This document shows, one piece after another, positions 32,091 through 41,766 of a stretch of 52,492 bases of DNA. Every line of letters begins with the position of its first letter. The first letter of the stretch is position 1. Made by a program: the position numbers and the translations under genes. Source of the DNA: Candidatus Pelagibacter sp. (GTDB lineage: Bacteria; Pseudomonadota; Alphaproteobacteria; Pelagibacterales; Pelagibacteraceae). The stretch spans positions 1 through 52,492 of the forward strand of contig JAOJEG010000004.1 in the NCBI GenBank assembly GCA_028226535.1. The letters run 5' to 3'. The notes beneath the pieces are model-generated. The model was not told the DNA's origin and searched no databases. It worked only from the letters and a program-made list of their open reading frames with translations.

Positions 32091-33215
32091 TTATCTATAA
32101 TTTAATTCCATAACTTTTCGATGCTTACTACCTTTGTATTTAGCAAGCGGTCGAATAAGTTTATTAGCAGCGTGTTGCTCCATAATATGAGCTGACCATC
32201 CCGTAATTCTTGAAATTACAAAGATAGGTGTAAAGAAATCTGTATCAAAACCCATCAAATGATAAGTAGGACCAGTAGGGTAATCTACATTTGGATGAAT
32301 ATTCTTTTTCTTAATCATTACTTTTTCGACTATGTCGTAGATTTTCTCAAAAGTTTTATCCTTTTTAATTTTTGCAACTTTTCCAAAATATTCTCTCATC
32401 GTTGGAACTCTTGAGTCTCCAGATTTATAAACTCTGTGACCAAATCCCATTACTACTTCTTTATTTTTAAGTGCATTGTTAATCCATTTTAATGCATTTT
32501 CAGGTTTTTTAATTTTTCTCATCATGTGCATTACTTCCTCATTCGCACCACCATGTAATGGACCTTTTAAACTTGCTATAGCCCCAGTTATTGCACCGTG
32601 AATATCAGACAAGCTACTAGTGATAGTTCTTGCGGTAAAAGTTGAAACGTTAAAACTGTGTTCTGCATACAAAATTAAAGATACATCAAATGCTTTAACA
32701 ATTTCCTTTTGAGGAACTTTTCCAAAACACATATAGAAAAAGTTTTCAGCAAACGACAAATCTTTTTTTGGTTTTATAATTTTTTGTCCTTTTCTAATTC
32801 TATAAAAAGCAGCTAAAGCAGTTGGAGTTTTTGCAAAAATTCTTAGTGCCTTTCTCATATTAGCATCAGGCGAAGAGTCTGAAGTTTCTTTATCTTCTAA
32901 GCCCATAACACTTACAGCAGTTCTTGCAACATCCATTGGGTGTGATTTTTTTGGCATATGTTTAATTATCTCATATAAATTTTTTGATAATTCTCTGTTA
33001 TTTTTTTCCTCTTTTTCAAATTGTTTTAATTGAATTGAGTTAGGAAGATCTTTATTTAAAATTAAGTATGCAACTTCTTCAAATCTGCAATATTCACATA
33101 AATCTTGAGCAGCATAACCTCTATAAGTAAGAGAGTTGATTTCAGGCATTACTTTTGAAACTTCCGTTTCATCAACCACTATTCCTAATAAACCTTTTTT
33201 TATATCATCACTCAT
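32091..33215 (-). CDS. prpC: 2-methylcitrate synthase (citrate synthase family)
   Basis: A type II-like citrate synthase fold of 374 residues. The active site residues are in GPLHGGANEEVM (His), GFGHRVYKSGDSR (His) and LMGFDTDFF (Asp). It condenses propionyl-CoA with oxaloacetate in the methylcitrate cycle; the adjacent prpB and prpD genes support this over ordinary citrate synthase, although both can act on both substrates. It overlaps prpB by one base on the minus strand, and is the last gene of the prpDBC unit. Confidence 0.9.
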   Translation of the reverse strand: MSDDIKKGLLGIVVDETEVSKVMPEINSLTYRGYAAQDLCEYCRFEEVAYLILNKDLPNSIQLKQFEKEEKNNRELSKNLYEIIKHMPKKSHPMDVARTAVSVMGLEDKETSDSSPDANMRKALRIFAKTPTALAAFYRIRKGQKIIKPKKDLSFAENFFYMCFGKVPQKEIVKAFDVSLILYAEHSFNVSTFTARTITSSLSDIHGAITGAIASLKGPLHGGANEEVMHMMRKIKKPENALKWINNALKNKEVVMGFGHRVYKSGDSRVPTMREYFGKVAKIKKDKTFEKIYDIVEKVMIKKKNIHPNVDYPTGPTYHLMGFDTDFFTPIFVISRITGWSAHIMEQHAANKLIRPLAKYKGSKHRKVMELNYR

Positions 33216-34111
33216 TATTCATGTCCTTCCGTACTAAAGTTATAAATTTTTTCATCAAGCGAGTTGTACTTTTCGTACTCGACTAACTCATAAAGTCTTT
33301 TTCTAGTTTGCATTTTATCAATAATATTATTTTGATGTCCATTCGCATAAATGTCTCTCAGTCCATCTTCGACATTTTTCATTGCTAATCTTTGTGTAGT
33401 GACTGGATAGATCACTATATTATATCCAAAATTCTCTAATTCCTTGTAATTAAACAGCTTTGATTTACCGAATTCAGTCATATTAGCTAATAGATAACAA
33501 GAAAGTTCCTTTCTTACTTTTTCAAAATCTTTTTCATCTTGAAGAGCTTCAGGAAAGATTATTTCAGCACCTGCATCAATGTAAGCCTTACATCGATCAA
33601 TCATTTTATCAATTCCCTCAACTCCTTTAGCATCAGACCTTGCGATTATTTTAAAATTACTATCTCTTTTAGCTGCCACACATTCTTTGATTTTAGCAAC
33701 CATGGCATCAGTCGAAATCAATTCTTTATTATCAAGATGACCACATCTTTTTCTTTCAATTTGATCTTCTAAATGAACAGCTGTAATTCCAAATTCTTCA
33801 AAAGTTTCAATAGTTTCTTTACAAGATTTAAAACCTGTATCGATATCTACAATTGTTGGTAAGTTGGTCACCCTTGAAATTAAATAGGATCTCGTGCTAA
33901 CATCTTGTAATGTTGTTAAACCAATATCAGGAAAACCAAGGTCATTAGCCATCACTCCACCTGAAACATAGATTGCATCATAGCCAATTTCTTCAATTAG
34001 TTTTGCAGTTAGTGGATTATAAGCACCTGGTACTCTTAGAATTTTACTTGATTTTAGTTTATCTACAAAATCTATTCTTTTTTGACTTGGCTCTTTTTCA
34101 ACAAAATGCAC
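33215..34111 (-). CDS. prpB: 2-methylisocitrate lyase
   Basis: A TIM-barrel lyase of 298 residues splitting 2-methylisocitrate to succinate and pyruvate. The catalytic segment KRCGHLDNK (Cys123) and the metal residues in VDIDTGFKS and VHLEDQIE place it in the ICL/PEPM family, PrpB branch. The C-terminus YNSLDEKIYNFSTEGHE is the usual tail. It overlaps prpD by one base and prpC by one base, which implies strong translational coupling. Confidence 0.92.
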   Translation of the reverse strand: MHFVEKEPSQKRIDFVDKLKSSKILRVPGAYNPLTAKLIEEIGYDAIYVSGGVMANDLGFPDIGLTTLQDVSTRSYLISRVTNLPTIVDIDTGFKSCKETIETFEEFGITAVHLEDQIERKRCGHLDNKELISTDAMVAKIKECVAAKRDSNFKIIARSDAKGVEGIDKMIDRCKAYIDAGAEIIFPEALQDEKDFEKVRKELSCYLLANMTEFGKSKLFNYKELENFGYNIVIYPVTTQRLAMKNVEDGLRDIYANGHQNNIIDKMQTRKRLYELVEYEKYNSLDEKIYNFSTEGHE

Positions 34112-35613
34112 TAAAAAATTCCCTTTTTTAAATTTCTTTTTAAATTGCTTTTTTTAATTTCTATATTCAATTTATCTAATTCACCTGATTTTAAATTTTT
34201 TAAATTTTGAACTATCTTTAAGAAACGATCACTTTCTTTTTTATTAAGAATTCCATCTGTTAACGTTAAAAATTTTTTAATATAATTTTGTCTCTTAAAT
34301 GGTCTAGCTCCATAAGGATGTGCGTCTGCTCGATCAAGCTGCTCTGATATTTTTTTTCCGTTATTTAAAGTAATTACAACTTTTGCTCCAAAAGATTTTT
34401 TCATTGGATTAGGATCATGGTATTTTTTTGTCCATTTTTTATCTTCATAAGTTGTAATTGATTTCCAAATTTTAATAGTACTTTTTTTATTTGCTCTAGC
34501 TTTTGTATAAGATTTTACATGATGCCAATCTCCATCTTCTAAAGCTACAGCAAAAATATACATGATCGAGTGATCAAGCGTTTCTCTGCTTGCATTTGGA
34601 TCCATCTTCTGTGGATCATTGGCACCAGTTCCAATTACATAATGAGTATGGTGACTAGTAAATATATCAATCTTTTTTATTTGATTTAGGTTAGGTATTT
34701 TAGTTTTAAGTTTGTTAGCTAAATCAATTAATGCTTGTGATTGATATTCAGCTGAATATTCTTTTGTATAGGTTTCTAGAATAGCTTTTTTTGCTTCTCC
34801 TTTTTTAGGAAGCGGCACTTTGTAATTAGCTTTTTTTCCATCCAAAATTCTCGCAATAACACTATCTTCACCTTCATAAATTGGACTAGGTGCTCCTTCA
34901 CCACGCATAACTCTATCTACTGCTTCAATTGCAAGTTTACCAGCATGAGCTGGAGCGTAAGCTTTCCAACTTGAAATTTCACCTTTTCTAGATTGTCTAG
35001 TAGAGATAGTTGTATGTAATGCTTGTTGTACTGCTTGATAAATTGTTTCAGTATTAAGTTTCAGCATTGAACCAAGACCTGCAGCAACGCTTGGTCCTAA
35101 GTGAGCTATGTGATCAACTTTATGTTTATGTAAACAAATTCCTTTAACTAGATTCACCTGAACTTCATAGGCTGTAATAATTCCTCGTAATAAATCTATT
35201 CCACTAATTTTATTCTGTTGAGCAACTGCCAACAGTGGTGGAATATTATCACCTGGATGACTGTAATCAGCTGCTAAAAAAGTGTCATGAAAATCAAGCT
35301 CTCTAACCGCAGTTCCATTTGACCATGCTGCCCACTCACAATCAAATTTAAGTTTTGAGCTAACACCAAATAAAGTTGCACCATTTTTTCTAGAATGTTT
35401 TAACGCCATTTCTCTTGAAGAAATTACAGGTTTTCTGTTCAGTGATGCTATTGCAACAGAAGCATTGTCAATAATTCTATTGATAACCATTTCAATAGCG
35501 TCTTTATTTAATTTTGCATTATCACTTGCAATCTCTGCTATCTTCCAAGCAAGTTGCTTTTTCTTAGGAAGGTTAATTTTAGATGGATAAACTTTAACTG
35601 TATGTAATAACAA
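34111..35613 (-). CDS. prpD: 2-methylcitrate dehydratase
   Basis: A 500-residue MmgE/PrpD protein that dehydrates methylcitrate to methylaconitate. It shows the conserved [47 protein letters not shown] and [16 protein letters not shown] segments. The start is TTG at 35613: an AAGGAG ribosome site lies five to six bases before it, and no ATG is as well placed. It is the first gene of prpDBC. The 53-base gap to the phosphatase gene upstream does not show a clear promoter or a prpR-like regulator. Confidence 0.9.
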   Translation of the reverse strand: MLLHTVKVYPSKINLPKKKQLAWKIAEIASDNAKLNKDAIEMVINRIIDNASVAIASLNRKPVISSREMALKHSRKNGATLFGVSSKLKFDCEWAAWSNGTAVRELDFHDTFLAADYSHPGDNIPPLLAVAQQNKISGIDLLRGIITAYEVQVNLVKGICLHKHKVDHIAHLGPSVAAGLGSMLKLNTETIYQAVQQALHTTISTRQSRKGEISSWKAYAPAHAGKLAIEAVDRVMRGEGAPSPIYEGEDSVIARILDGKKANYKVPLPKKGEAKKAILETYTKEYSAEYQSQALIDLANKLKTKIPNLNQIKKIDIFTSHHTHYVIGTGANDPQKMDPNASRETLDHSIMYIFAVALEDGDWHHVKSYTKARANKKSTIKIWKSITTYEDKKWTKKYHDPNPMKKSFGAKVVITLNNGKKISEQLDRADAHPYGARPFKRQNYIKKFLTLTDGILNKKESDRFLKIVQNLKNLKSGELDKLNIEIKKSNLKRNLKKGIF

Positions 35614-35666
35614 AATAACTCCTTAATAGTGATTTTGTTTTAATAGTTAAAAAAAATTAATCAATA

Positions 35667-36332
35667 TTAAAGATATTTAGATATTATTTTTTCAATACCA
35701 ATGAAGTCTTTTATGAGGTGATTATGATAAATTTCTTCTGATCTTTTTTCGGTATATCCATATTTAAGTAAAATCATTGGAATTTCAGCTTCTTTAGCTG
35801 CATTTGCATCTGTTTCGCTATCACCTATCATTATTGATTTGTTTTTATCACCATTTATCATTTCTATAGTCCTAAGCAAATGTCTTGGATCTGGTTTACA
35901 GTATTCAAAAGTATTATGTCCCGAAACATATTCAAAAAAGTCATAAATTTCAATTTTTTTTAAAAGATCAATTGCCAAATATTCAGTTTTATTAGTACAT
36001 ACTGCCATTAATATATTTTGATTTTTACACCATATTAAAAATTCTTTAACACCATTAAGAAGAGTGCTCTCATGAAAAATATTTTTTTTATAAAAAGATA
36101 AAAATTCATCTGTCATTTCATTCTTAATTTTCTCATCAAACCACTCCCATTTGCCATTACCTTTTGCCATAATAGCTTTAGCACCTTTACCAACAGCATT
36201 TTTTAATTCATTTATAGATTTTGTTGGATAGCCAAATTTTTTCATTACGTGATTATGTGCACGAATTAAATCGGGTGCTGTGTCAACAAGGGTTCCATCT
36301 AAATCAAACAAAACAGTTAATTTTTGTTCCAT
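35667..36332 (-). CDS. gph: HAD phosphatase, Gph-like, second copy
   Basis: A 221-residue haloacid dehalogenase-type phosphatase, with motif I LFDLDGTLVDTAPDL, motif II VCTNK and motif IV IMIGDSETDANAAK. It resembles phosphoglycolate phosphatase but the cap domain is shorter by about five residues (KGNGKWEWFDEK) than in its neighbour. It ends YHNHLIKDFIGIEKIISKYL. It starts two bases after the stop codon of the first copy (ATG at 36332 preferred to the TTG at 36338, which overlaps it). The proteins are about 70% identical by eye, a recent tandem duplication. Substrate unproven. Confidence 0.85.
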   Translation of the reverse strand: MEQKLTVLFDLDGTLVDTAPDLIRAHNHVMKKFGYPTKSINELKNAVGKGAKAIMAKGNGKWEWFDEKIKNEMTDEFLSFYKKNIFHESTLLNGVKEFLIWCKNQNILMAVCTNKTEYLAIDLLKKIEIYDFFEYVSGHNTFEYCKPDPRHLLRTIEMINGDKNKSIMIGDSETDANAAKEAEIPMILLKYGYTEKRSEEIYHNHLIKDFIGIEKIISKYL

Positions 36333-36334
36333 TA

Positions 36335-37018
36335 TCAAAGATATTTTTTAATTATTTTTTCAATACCAATGAAGTCTTTTATAAGGTGATTGTGATATAT
36401 TTCAGTTGTATTTTTTTCAGTATATCCATTTTCTAATAAAATAACTGGTATCCCCGCAGCTTTGGCTGCATTTGCATCAGTTTCACTATCTCCAATCATT
36501 ATAGTTTTTTTTACATCTCCATCTAATATTTCTACTACATTTGTAAGATGTCTTGGATCTGGTTTACAATAATCAAATGTATCCGATCCAGCAACGTATT
36601 CAAAAAAATCATAAATTCCAATTTTTTTTAAAAGATCATTAGAAAGATGCTCTTGTTTATTTGTACAAACTGCCATTGAAATATTTTGTTCTTTGCACCA
36701 AATTAAAAAATCTTTTACCCCAGTTACTAGAGTACTTTCATTAACTATATTTTTGCCGTAGAAATTTACAAATTCTTTAACCATTTCATCTTTTATTTTT
36801 GCATCCAAGACTTTACCAAATTCTTTTTTTGCTTGGCCCCATATAGATCTTCCAATTAAAGCACCAGCACCTTTGCCTACTAAATTTCTTATATCTTCTG
36901 TTGATTTAGTGGGATAACCAAATTTCTTCATCACATGGTTATGAGCCAACATTAAATCAGGAGCGGTATCTACTAGCGTACCATCTAAATCAAATAAAAT
37001 TGTGAATTTTTGCTTCAT
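36335..37018 (-). CDS. gph: HAD phosphatase, Gph-like, first copy
   Basis: A 227-residue haloacid dehalogenase-type phosphatase, probably hydrolysing 2-phosphoglycolate or a similar small phosphate. Motifs I (LFDLDGTLVDTAPDL), II (VCTNKQEH), III and IV (IMIGDSETDANAAKAAGIP) are intact. It has the cap region WGQAKKEFGKVLDAK that is longer than in the second copy just downstream. Intergenic 37019-37087 holds the shared divergent region with glmU but no clear promoter. Ends with the same IEKIIKKYL tail as its paralogue. Confidence 0.87.
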   Translation of the reverse strand: MKQKFTILFDLDGTLVDTAPDLMLAHNHVMKKFGYPTKSTEDIRNLVGKGAGALIGRSIWGQAKKEFGKVLDAKIKDEMVKEFVNFYGKNIVNESTLVTGVKDFLIWCKEQNISMAVCTNKQEHLSNDLLKKIGIYDFFEYVAGSDTFDYCKPDPRHLTNVVEILDGDVKKTIMIGDSETDANAAKAAGIPVILLENGYTEKNTTEIYHNHLIKDFIGIEKIIKKYL

Positions 37019-37087
37019 TTCAAAAGTTTTTTAAAGAAATATTATGTGAATTAATTAAGCCATATACTTAATGTAAAGCAATTTAAA

Positions 37088-37705
37088 ATGAAAGAATTAA
37101 ATACACAAAAAATCCAAAACAAACTCCGTAATAAGTTTTTAGCTAGTGGCGTTAATATGCCTGGGCCTGAAACAATTTTTTTTTCCAATGATACTAAAAT
37201 TGGAAAAAATGTAACGATTGAACCCTATGTTGTTATTGGAAAAAATGTAAAGATTGGAAATAATGTTGTTATAAAATCATTTTCACATTTAGAATCTTGT
37301 AAAATAGAAAATAAAGTTGAAGTTGGTCCTTATGCTCGAATAAGACCTGATGCCATTTTAAAAGAAGGATCTAAAATTGGAAATTTTGTAGAAATTAAAA
37401 AAAGTACAGTTGGAAAAAAATCAAAAGTGAATCATTTATCTTACATTGGAGATAGTGAGATTGGAAAATTTGTTAATATAGGAGCTGGAACTATTACTTG
37501 TAACTATGATGGTGTTAAAAAAAGTAAAACTAAAATTAAAGATAAAGTTTTTGTTGGGTCTAATTCATCTCTAATTGCTCCACTAACAATAGAAGAAGAA
37601 AGTATTATTGGTGCTGGCTCAGTAATTACTAAAAGTGTAAAAAAGAAATCTTTAGCATTAACAAGATCAATACAAACTGAAATAAATAATTATAAAAGAA
37701 AATAA
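37088..37705 (+). CDS. glmU: Stand-alone GlmU acetyltransferase domain
   Basis: A 205-residue left-handed beta-helix protein. It lines up with only the C-terminal half of GlmU (about residues 230-450 of a usual 456): a short helix (RNKFLASGVNMPGPE), hexapeptide turns, then GPYARIRPDAIL, GNFVEIKKSTVGKKSKVNHLSYIGD with the catalytic His region, and NIGAGTITCNYDG. It would acetylate glucosamine-1-phosphate using acetyl-CoA. The N-terminal UDP-GlcNAc pyrophosphorylase domain is missing: only 69 bases separate its ATG from the divergent phosphatase start. Three bases before glmS, so the two are co-transcribed. The uridylyltransferase must be elsewhere or absent. Confidence 0.85.
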   Translation: MKELNTQKIQNKLRNKFLASGVNMPGPETIFFSNDTKIGKNVTIEPYVVIGKNVKIGNNVVIKSFSHLESCKIENKVEVGPYARIRPDAILKEGSKIGNFVEIKKSTVGKKSKVNHLSYIGDSEIGKFVNIGAGTITCNYDGVKKSKTKIKDKVFVGSNSSLIAPLTIEEESIIGAGSVITKSVKKKSLALTRSIQTEINNYKRK

Positions 37706-37708
37706 ATT

Positions 37709-39529
37709 ATGTGTGGAATAATAGGGATCTCTAGCAATAAGTCAGTATCAAGCAGTATTATCAATTCCCTTAAGAAATTAGAGTATAGAGGATACGACTC
37801 TGCCGGAATTGCAACTTTATCCAATGGTTTTATTAATGAAGTTAAATCTGAAGGAAGAGTAGAAAATTTAGAAAATAATTTTGATTTAAAAAATCTTTCA
37901 GGAAATATTGGTATTGGCCATGTTAGATGGGCAACACATGGAGTGCCAAATAGCGTTAATGCTCACCCACATTCATCAGAAAATGTATCGGTAGTTCATA
38001 ATGGAATTATTGAAAATTCAACATTATTAAAAAAATATTTACTAAACAAAGGACATAAATTTAAATCTCAAACAGATACAGAGGTAATTGTTCATCTTAT
38101 TACAGAAAATCTCAAAACAACCGAATTACAAGAGTCTATTACAAAAACGTTAAAACAGCTTCATGGAAGTTTTGCCTTAGGAATAATTTTTAAAGATATA
38201 CCAGATTTAATAATAGGTGCAAGACGCGGTTCTCCTTTGGCAGTAGGGTACGGCCCTAATGAAAATTATCTTGGATCAGATTCTTATGCTCTTAAATCAA
38301 TGACTAATAAGATAACTTATCTAGAAGATGGTGAATTTTGTTTTATCAAAAAGGATGAAGTTAATTTTTTTAATGAAGAGGGAGTAAAAATAAACAAAAA
38401 AGTTTTAGAGCTTTCTACCGAACAACAAAATTACGATAAGGGTGATTTTAAGCATTTTATGGCTAAAGAAATTGAAGAACAGCCTCAAACTTTAAAAACA
38501 GGTATCAAAGAATATGTAGATAGCATGAATAATGATATCAATATTTATAATTTTCCCTGGAAAATAGATGAAATCAAATCAATTATGTTGATTGGTTGCG
38601 GAACTGCTTATCACTCTTGTTTAATGGCTAAGTATTGGTTTGAAGAATTAACAACCTTAGATGTTAATATAGATATTGCATCAGAGTTTAGATATCGAAA
38701 AAATAGATTTAAAAATGATACTTTGTATATCTTTGTATCTCAATCAGGTGAAACAGCTGATACTTATGCTGCGCTAGATTTATGTAACAAAAATAAAATG
38801 AAAACATGTGCTGTTGTTAATGTAATTGAAAGCTCAATTGCAAGAGACTCAAATTTTGTATTGCCAATTCATTGCGGTCCTGAAATTGGAGTTGCATCAA
38901 CTAAAGCATTTTTAGGTCAAATACTTGTATTATATATTTTGTCATTAAAATTATCGTCATTAAGAAAAGAAATTGAGAATAAAGATTATCAAGAAAAAAT
39001 TAAAGATCTAAAAAATTTACCAAAACTAATTGAAGAAACTTTATTAATAGATAATGACGTTCAAGCTATTGCTTCAACATTTAATGAAGCTAAAGGATCA
39101 ATGTTTTTGGGAAGAGGTTTTTCTTATCCAATTGCATTAGAGGGTGCATTGAAACTTAAAGAACTTTCTTACGTTCACGCCGAAGGTTATCCTGCAGGTG
39201 AAATGAAACATGGACCATTAGCATTAATTGAAGAGGGTATGCCTGTTGTAGTTTTGGCTCCAAGAGACAATTATTACAAAAAAACTATTTCAAATATGCA
39301 GGAAGTAGTAGCAAGAGGAGCTAAAGTTTTATTAATCACTAATAAAAGTAAAGATGAAATTATATCTGAAAATATTTGGGAAAAAATTGAAGTAGAAACT
39401 AGTAATGACAACTTACTACCATTTCTTTTAACTATCCCGCTTCAAAAACTTGCTTATTATTCAGCTCTTAAAAAAGGTTATGATATAGATAAGCCAAGAA
39501 ATTTAGCTAAATCAGTAACAGTTGAATAA
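37709..39529 (+). CDS. glmS: Glutamine-fructose-6-phosphate aminotransferase (isomerising)
   Basis: Makes glucosamine-6-phosphate from fructose-6-phosphate and glutamine. The N-terminal glutaminase begins MCGIIGISSNKS with nucleophile Cys2, RGYDSAGIAT and GHVRWATHGVP; the two SIS isomerase repeats contain GCGTAYHSCLMAKY, VSQSGETADTYAAL, STKAFLGQ and GRGFSYPIALEGALKLKELSYVHAEGYPAGEMKHGPLALIEEG; the C-terminus ends DKPRNLAKSVTVE. Length (606) is normal. It follows the GlmU fragment by three bases. No glmS ribozyme is expected or seen in this 5' region. Confidence 0.95.
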   Translation: MCGIIGISSNKSVSSSIINSLKKLEYRGYDSAGIATLSNGFINEVKSEGRVENLENNFDLKNLSGNIGIGHVRWATHGVPNSVNAHPHSSENVSVVHNGIIENSTLLKKYLLNKGHKFKSQTDTEVIVHLITENLKTTELQESITKTLKQLHGSFALGIIFKDIPDLIIGARRGSPLAVGYGPNENYLGSDSYALKSMTNKITYLEDGEFCFIKKDEVNFFNEEGVKINKKVLELSTEQQNYDKGDFKHFMAKEIEEQPQTLKTGIKEYVDSMNNDINIYNFPWKIDEIKSIMLIGCGTAYHSCLMAKYWFEELTTLDVNIDIASEFRYRKNRFKNDTLYIFVSQSGETADTYAALDLCNKNKMKTCAVVNVIESSIARDSNFVLPIHCGPEIGVASTKAFLGQILVLYILSLKLSSLRKEIENKDYQEKIKDLKNLPKLIEETLLIDNDVQAIASTFNEAKGSMFLGRGFSYPIALEGALKLKELSYVHAEGYPAGEMKHGPLALIEEGMPVVVLAPRDNYYKKTISNMQEVVARGAKVLLITNKSKDEIISENIWEKIEVETSNDNLLPFLLTIPLQKLAYYSALKKGYDIDKPRNLAKSVTVE

Positions 39530-39564
39530 AGTCTAAACTCTGTTAAAACAATCCTCGGTTGAAT

Positions 39565-40944
39565 ATGAAAAATTGGAAAAAAAATAGTTGGAGAAAATAT
39601 CCTGTAAAACACATTCCTGATTATCCTAATAAAAAGGAATTGGATACAGTGCTGGATAAGATTGGAACATTCCCCCCATTAGTATTTGCTGGTGAGACAA
39701 GACATTTAAAAGATCAGCTTGCAGATGTGGTGGATGGTAAAGCATTTTTACTTCAAGGAGGAGATTGTGCTGAAAGTTTTGCAGAATTTAATCCAGATAA
39801 TATTAGAGACACATTTAAACTAATGTTGCAAATGTCATTAGTTTTAACTTACTCAGCATCTTTACCGGTTGTTAAAGTTGGAAGAATAGCTGGTCAATTT
39901 TCAAAACCTAGAAGTTCACCAGTAGAATGTAAAAATGGAGTCGAACTTCCAAGTTATTTAGGTGACAATATTAATGGAATGGAATTTAATGAAAAATCAA
40001 GAGCTCCTGATCCAAAAAGATTATTTAAAGCTTATTCCCAATCTGCTGCAACATTAAACCTTATAAGAGCTTTTTGTCATGGTGGTTTTGCAGATCTTAA
40101 AAATGTTCATAATTGGAACTTAGGATTTATTAAAAATAGTCCTGCATTAAAAAGATTTAAAGATTTAGAGGATAAAATAGCTGATGCACTAGCATTTATG
40201 GATGCATGTGGAATTAATTCAGATTTTAATAGAAGGTTAAAAACAGTTAATTTTTGGACTTCACACGAAGCATTGTTACTTCCATTTGAAGAGACGATGA
40301 CAAGAACAGACTCTACTACAGGAGAAAATCACGATACTTCAGCTCACTTTGTTTGGATTGGAGATAGAACTAGACAACTTGATGGTGGACATGTTGAATT
40401 TTGTAGAGGGATTAAAAATCCAATAGGAATTAAATGTGGACCAACTTTAAAACCAGAAGATTTAATAAATCTTTGTAATAAAATTAACCCAACTAATGAA
40501 AAAGGTAAGATAACTTTGATTTCAAGATTTGGTTCTGAAAATGTTTCAAAACATTTACCAAAATTAATTAGAGCAATTAAAAAAGAAGGTTTAAATGTAA
40601 TTTGGTCATGTGATCCTTGTCATGGCAACACAATAAAAGCTGCTACTGGATTTAAAACAAGACCATTTAATAGTGTTTTAAAAGAAGTTAAAAATGTATT
40701 TGCTTGCCATCAAAGTGAAGGAAGTTATGCAGGTGGATTGCACATTGAAATGACTGGTCAAAATGTAACTGAATGTATCGGTGGGGCTCAAAAAATATCA
40801 GAGAAAGATTTGTCGTCTAGATATCATACTCATTGCGACCCTAGACTTAACGCAAATCAGGCTTTAGAATTAGCTTTTTTAATTTCTGATGAGATTAAAA
40901 AGAATAGCTCATATTCTAAAAATGCAGACAGAGCGGCATCTTAA
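39565..40944 (+). CDS. Class II DAHP synthase (3-deoxy-D-arabino-heptulosonate 7-phosphate synthase)
   Basis: First enzyme of the shikimate pathway, joining PEP and erythrose-4-phosphate. The plant-type (class II) sequence begins NWKKNSWRKYPVKHIPDYP and continues FAGETRHLKDQL, LLQGGDCAESFAEF, KVGRIAGQFSKPRS, WTSHEALLLPFEE and WSCDPCHGNT, the usual signatures. The start is set at the ATG 39565, since family members begin near this point; an in-frame TTG lies two codons earlier. Length is 459. It lies in the same direction as glmS, 35 bases after it; no terminator is visible between them. Confidence 0.93.
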   Translation: MKNWKKNSWRKYPVKHIPDYPNKKELDTVLDKIGTFPPLVFAGETRHLKDQLADVVDGKAFLLQGGDCAESFAEFNPDNIRDTFKLMLQMSLVLTYSASLPVVKVGRIAGQFSKPRSSPVECKNGVELPSYLGDNINGMEFNEKSRAPDPKRLFKAYSQSAATLNLIRAFCHGGFADLKNVHNWNLGFIKNSPALKRFKDLEDKIADALAFMDACGINSDFNRRLKTVNFWTSHEALLLPFEETMTRTDSTTGENHDTSAHFVWIGDRTRQLDGGHVEFCRGIKNPIGIKCGPTLKPEDLINLCNKINPTNEKGKITLISRFGSENVSKHLPKLIRAIKKEGLNVIWSCDPCHGNTIKAATGFKTRPFNSVLKEVKNVFACHQSEGSYAGGLHIEMTGQNVTECIGGAQKISEKDLSSRYHTHCDPRLNANQALELAFLISDEIKKNSSYSKNADRAAS

Positions 40945-40983
40945 AACATTGTAAAAGATACCAACTAATAATATTTTAAAATT

Positions 40984-41721
40984 ATGAATGCTTCAGAAAA
41001 AGTAAATTTTATATCTAATTGGATTAAAGATTACTCAAACAATATGCCAAGTAAGGCACAATCATTAGTAATTGGAATTTCCGGAGGAATAGACTCTTCT
41101 GTTTCAAGCACTTTAAGTGCAATGACTGGTTTAAAAACAATTGTTTTATCGATGCCAATTAAACAAAAATCACATCAACATGATTTAAGTTTAAAACATC
41201 AAGAGTGGTTACTTAAAAAATTTAAAAACGTTGAAGCACACACAATAAATTTAGATGAATTGTTCTCAGCTTTTTCCTCTAGTTTAACTAAATTTGATAA
41301 TGAACATGGTATGGCAAATTCTAGAGCAAGATTAAGAATGACCACTCTTTATCAAGTGGCTGCAGCAAACAAAGGTATTGTTGTTGGTACAGGTAATAAA
41401 GTAGAGGATTTTGGTGTAGGATTTTATACAAAATATGGGGATGGTGGTGTTGATATATCTCCAATAGCTGATTGTAATAAAAGTGAAGTTTGGGAAATTG
41501 GAAAAGAACTTGGGATTTTAAATGAAATAATTGAAGCTGCTCCAACAGATGGTCTATGGGATGATGGTCGAACGGATGAAGGTCAACTGGGTTTAAAATA
41601 TCATGAATTAGAAGAGGCGATGGATAATCATAACTCACCTAATAGAGCTAAATACGAAACGATAAGAAAACAAAATTTGCATAAAATGGAGCCCATTCCA
41701 GTATGCAAAATTCCAAATTAA
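40984..41721 (+). CDS. nadE: NH3-dependent NAD synthase
   Basis: Converts nicotinate adenine dinucleotide to NAD using ammonia and ATP. ISGGIDSSV at 32-40 is the ATP pyrophosphatase loop, ANSRARLRMTTLYQ and GTGNKVEDFGVGFYTKYGDGGVDISPIADCNK are the conserved dimer and deamido-NAD site residues, and KSEVWEIGKELG follows. At 245 residues it has no glutaminase domain, so it is the ammonia-using form. The intergenic region on each side is short; a weak hairpin follows the stop codon. Confidence 0.92.
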   Translation: MNASEKVNFISNWIKDYSNNMPSKAQSLVIGISGGIDSSVSSTLSAMTGLKTIVLSMPIKQKSHQHDLSLKHQEWLLKKFKNVEAHTINLDELFSAFSSSLTKFDNEHGMANSRARLRMTTLYQVAAANKGIVVGTGNKVEDFGVGFYTKYGDGGVDISPIADCNKSEVWEIGKELGILNEIIEAAPTDGLWDDGRTDEGQLGLKYHELEEAMDNHNSPNRAKYETIRKQNLHKMEPIPVCKIPN

Positions 41722-41725
41722 TCAA

Positions 41726-41743
41726 ATAGATTCACAAATCTAT
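41726..41743 (+). promoter_or_regulatory. Weak hairpin between nadE and cysS
   Basis: ATAGATT at 41726-41732 pairs with AATCTAT at 41737-41743 around CACA. It is AT-only in most pairs and is followed by AAATTAAG rather than a T run, so it is unlikely to terminate efficiently. Confidence 0.3.
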
Positions 41744-41766
41744 AAATTAAGTATATTTCTAAATTT

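Noticed and set aside
37689..37712. glmS ribozyme or riboswitch before glmS
   Set aside because: Only three bases separate glmU and glmS; no space for such an element.
41321..41638. His/Tyr/Leu-rich minus-strand frame inside nadE
   Set aside because: Shadow of the nadE coding strand; no ribosome site or family features.
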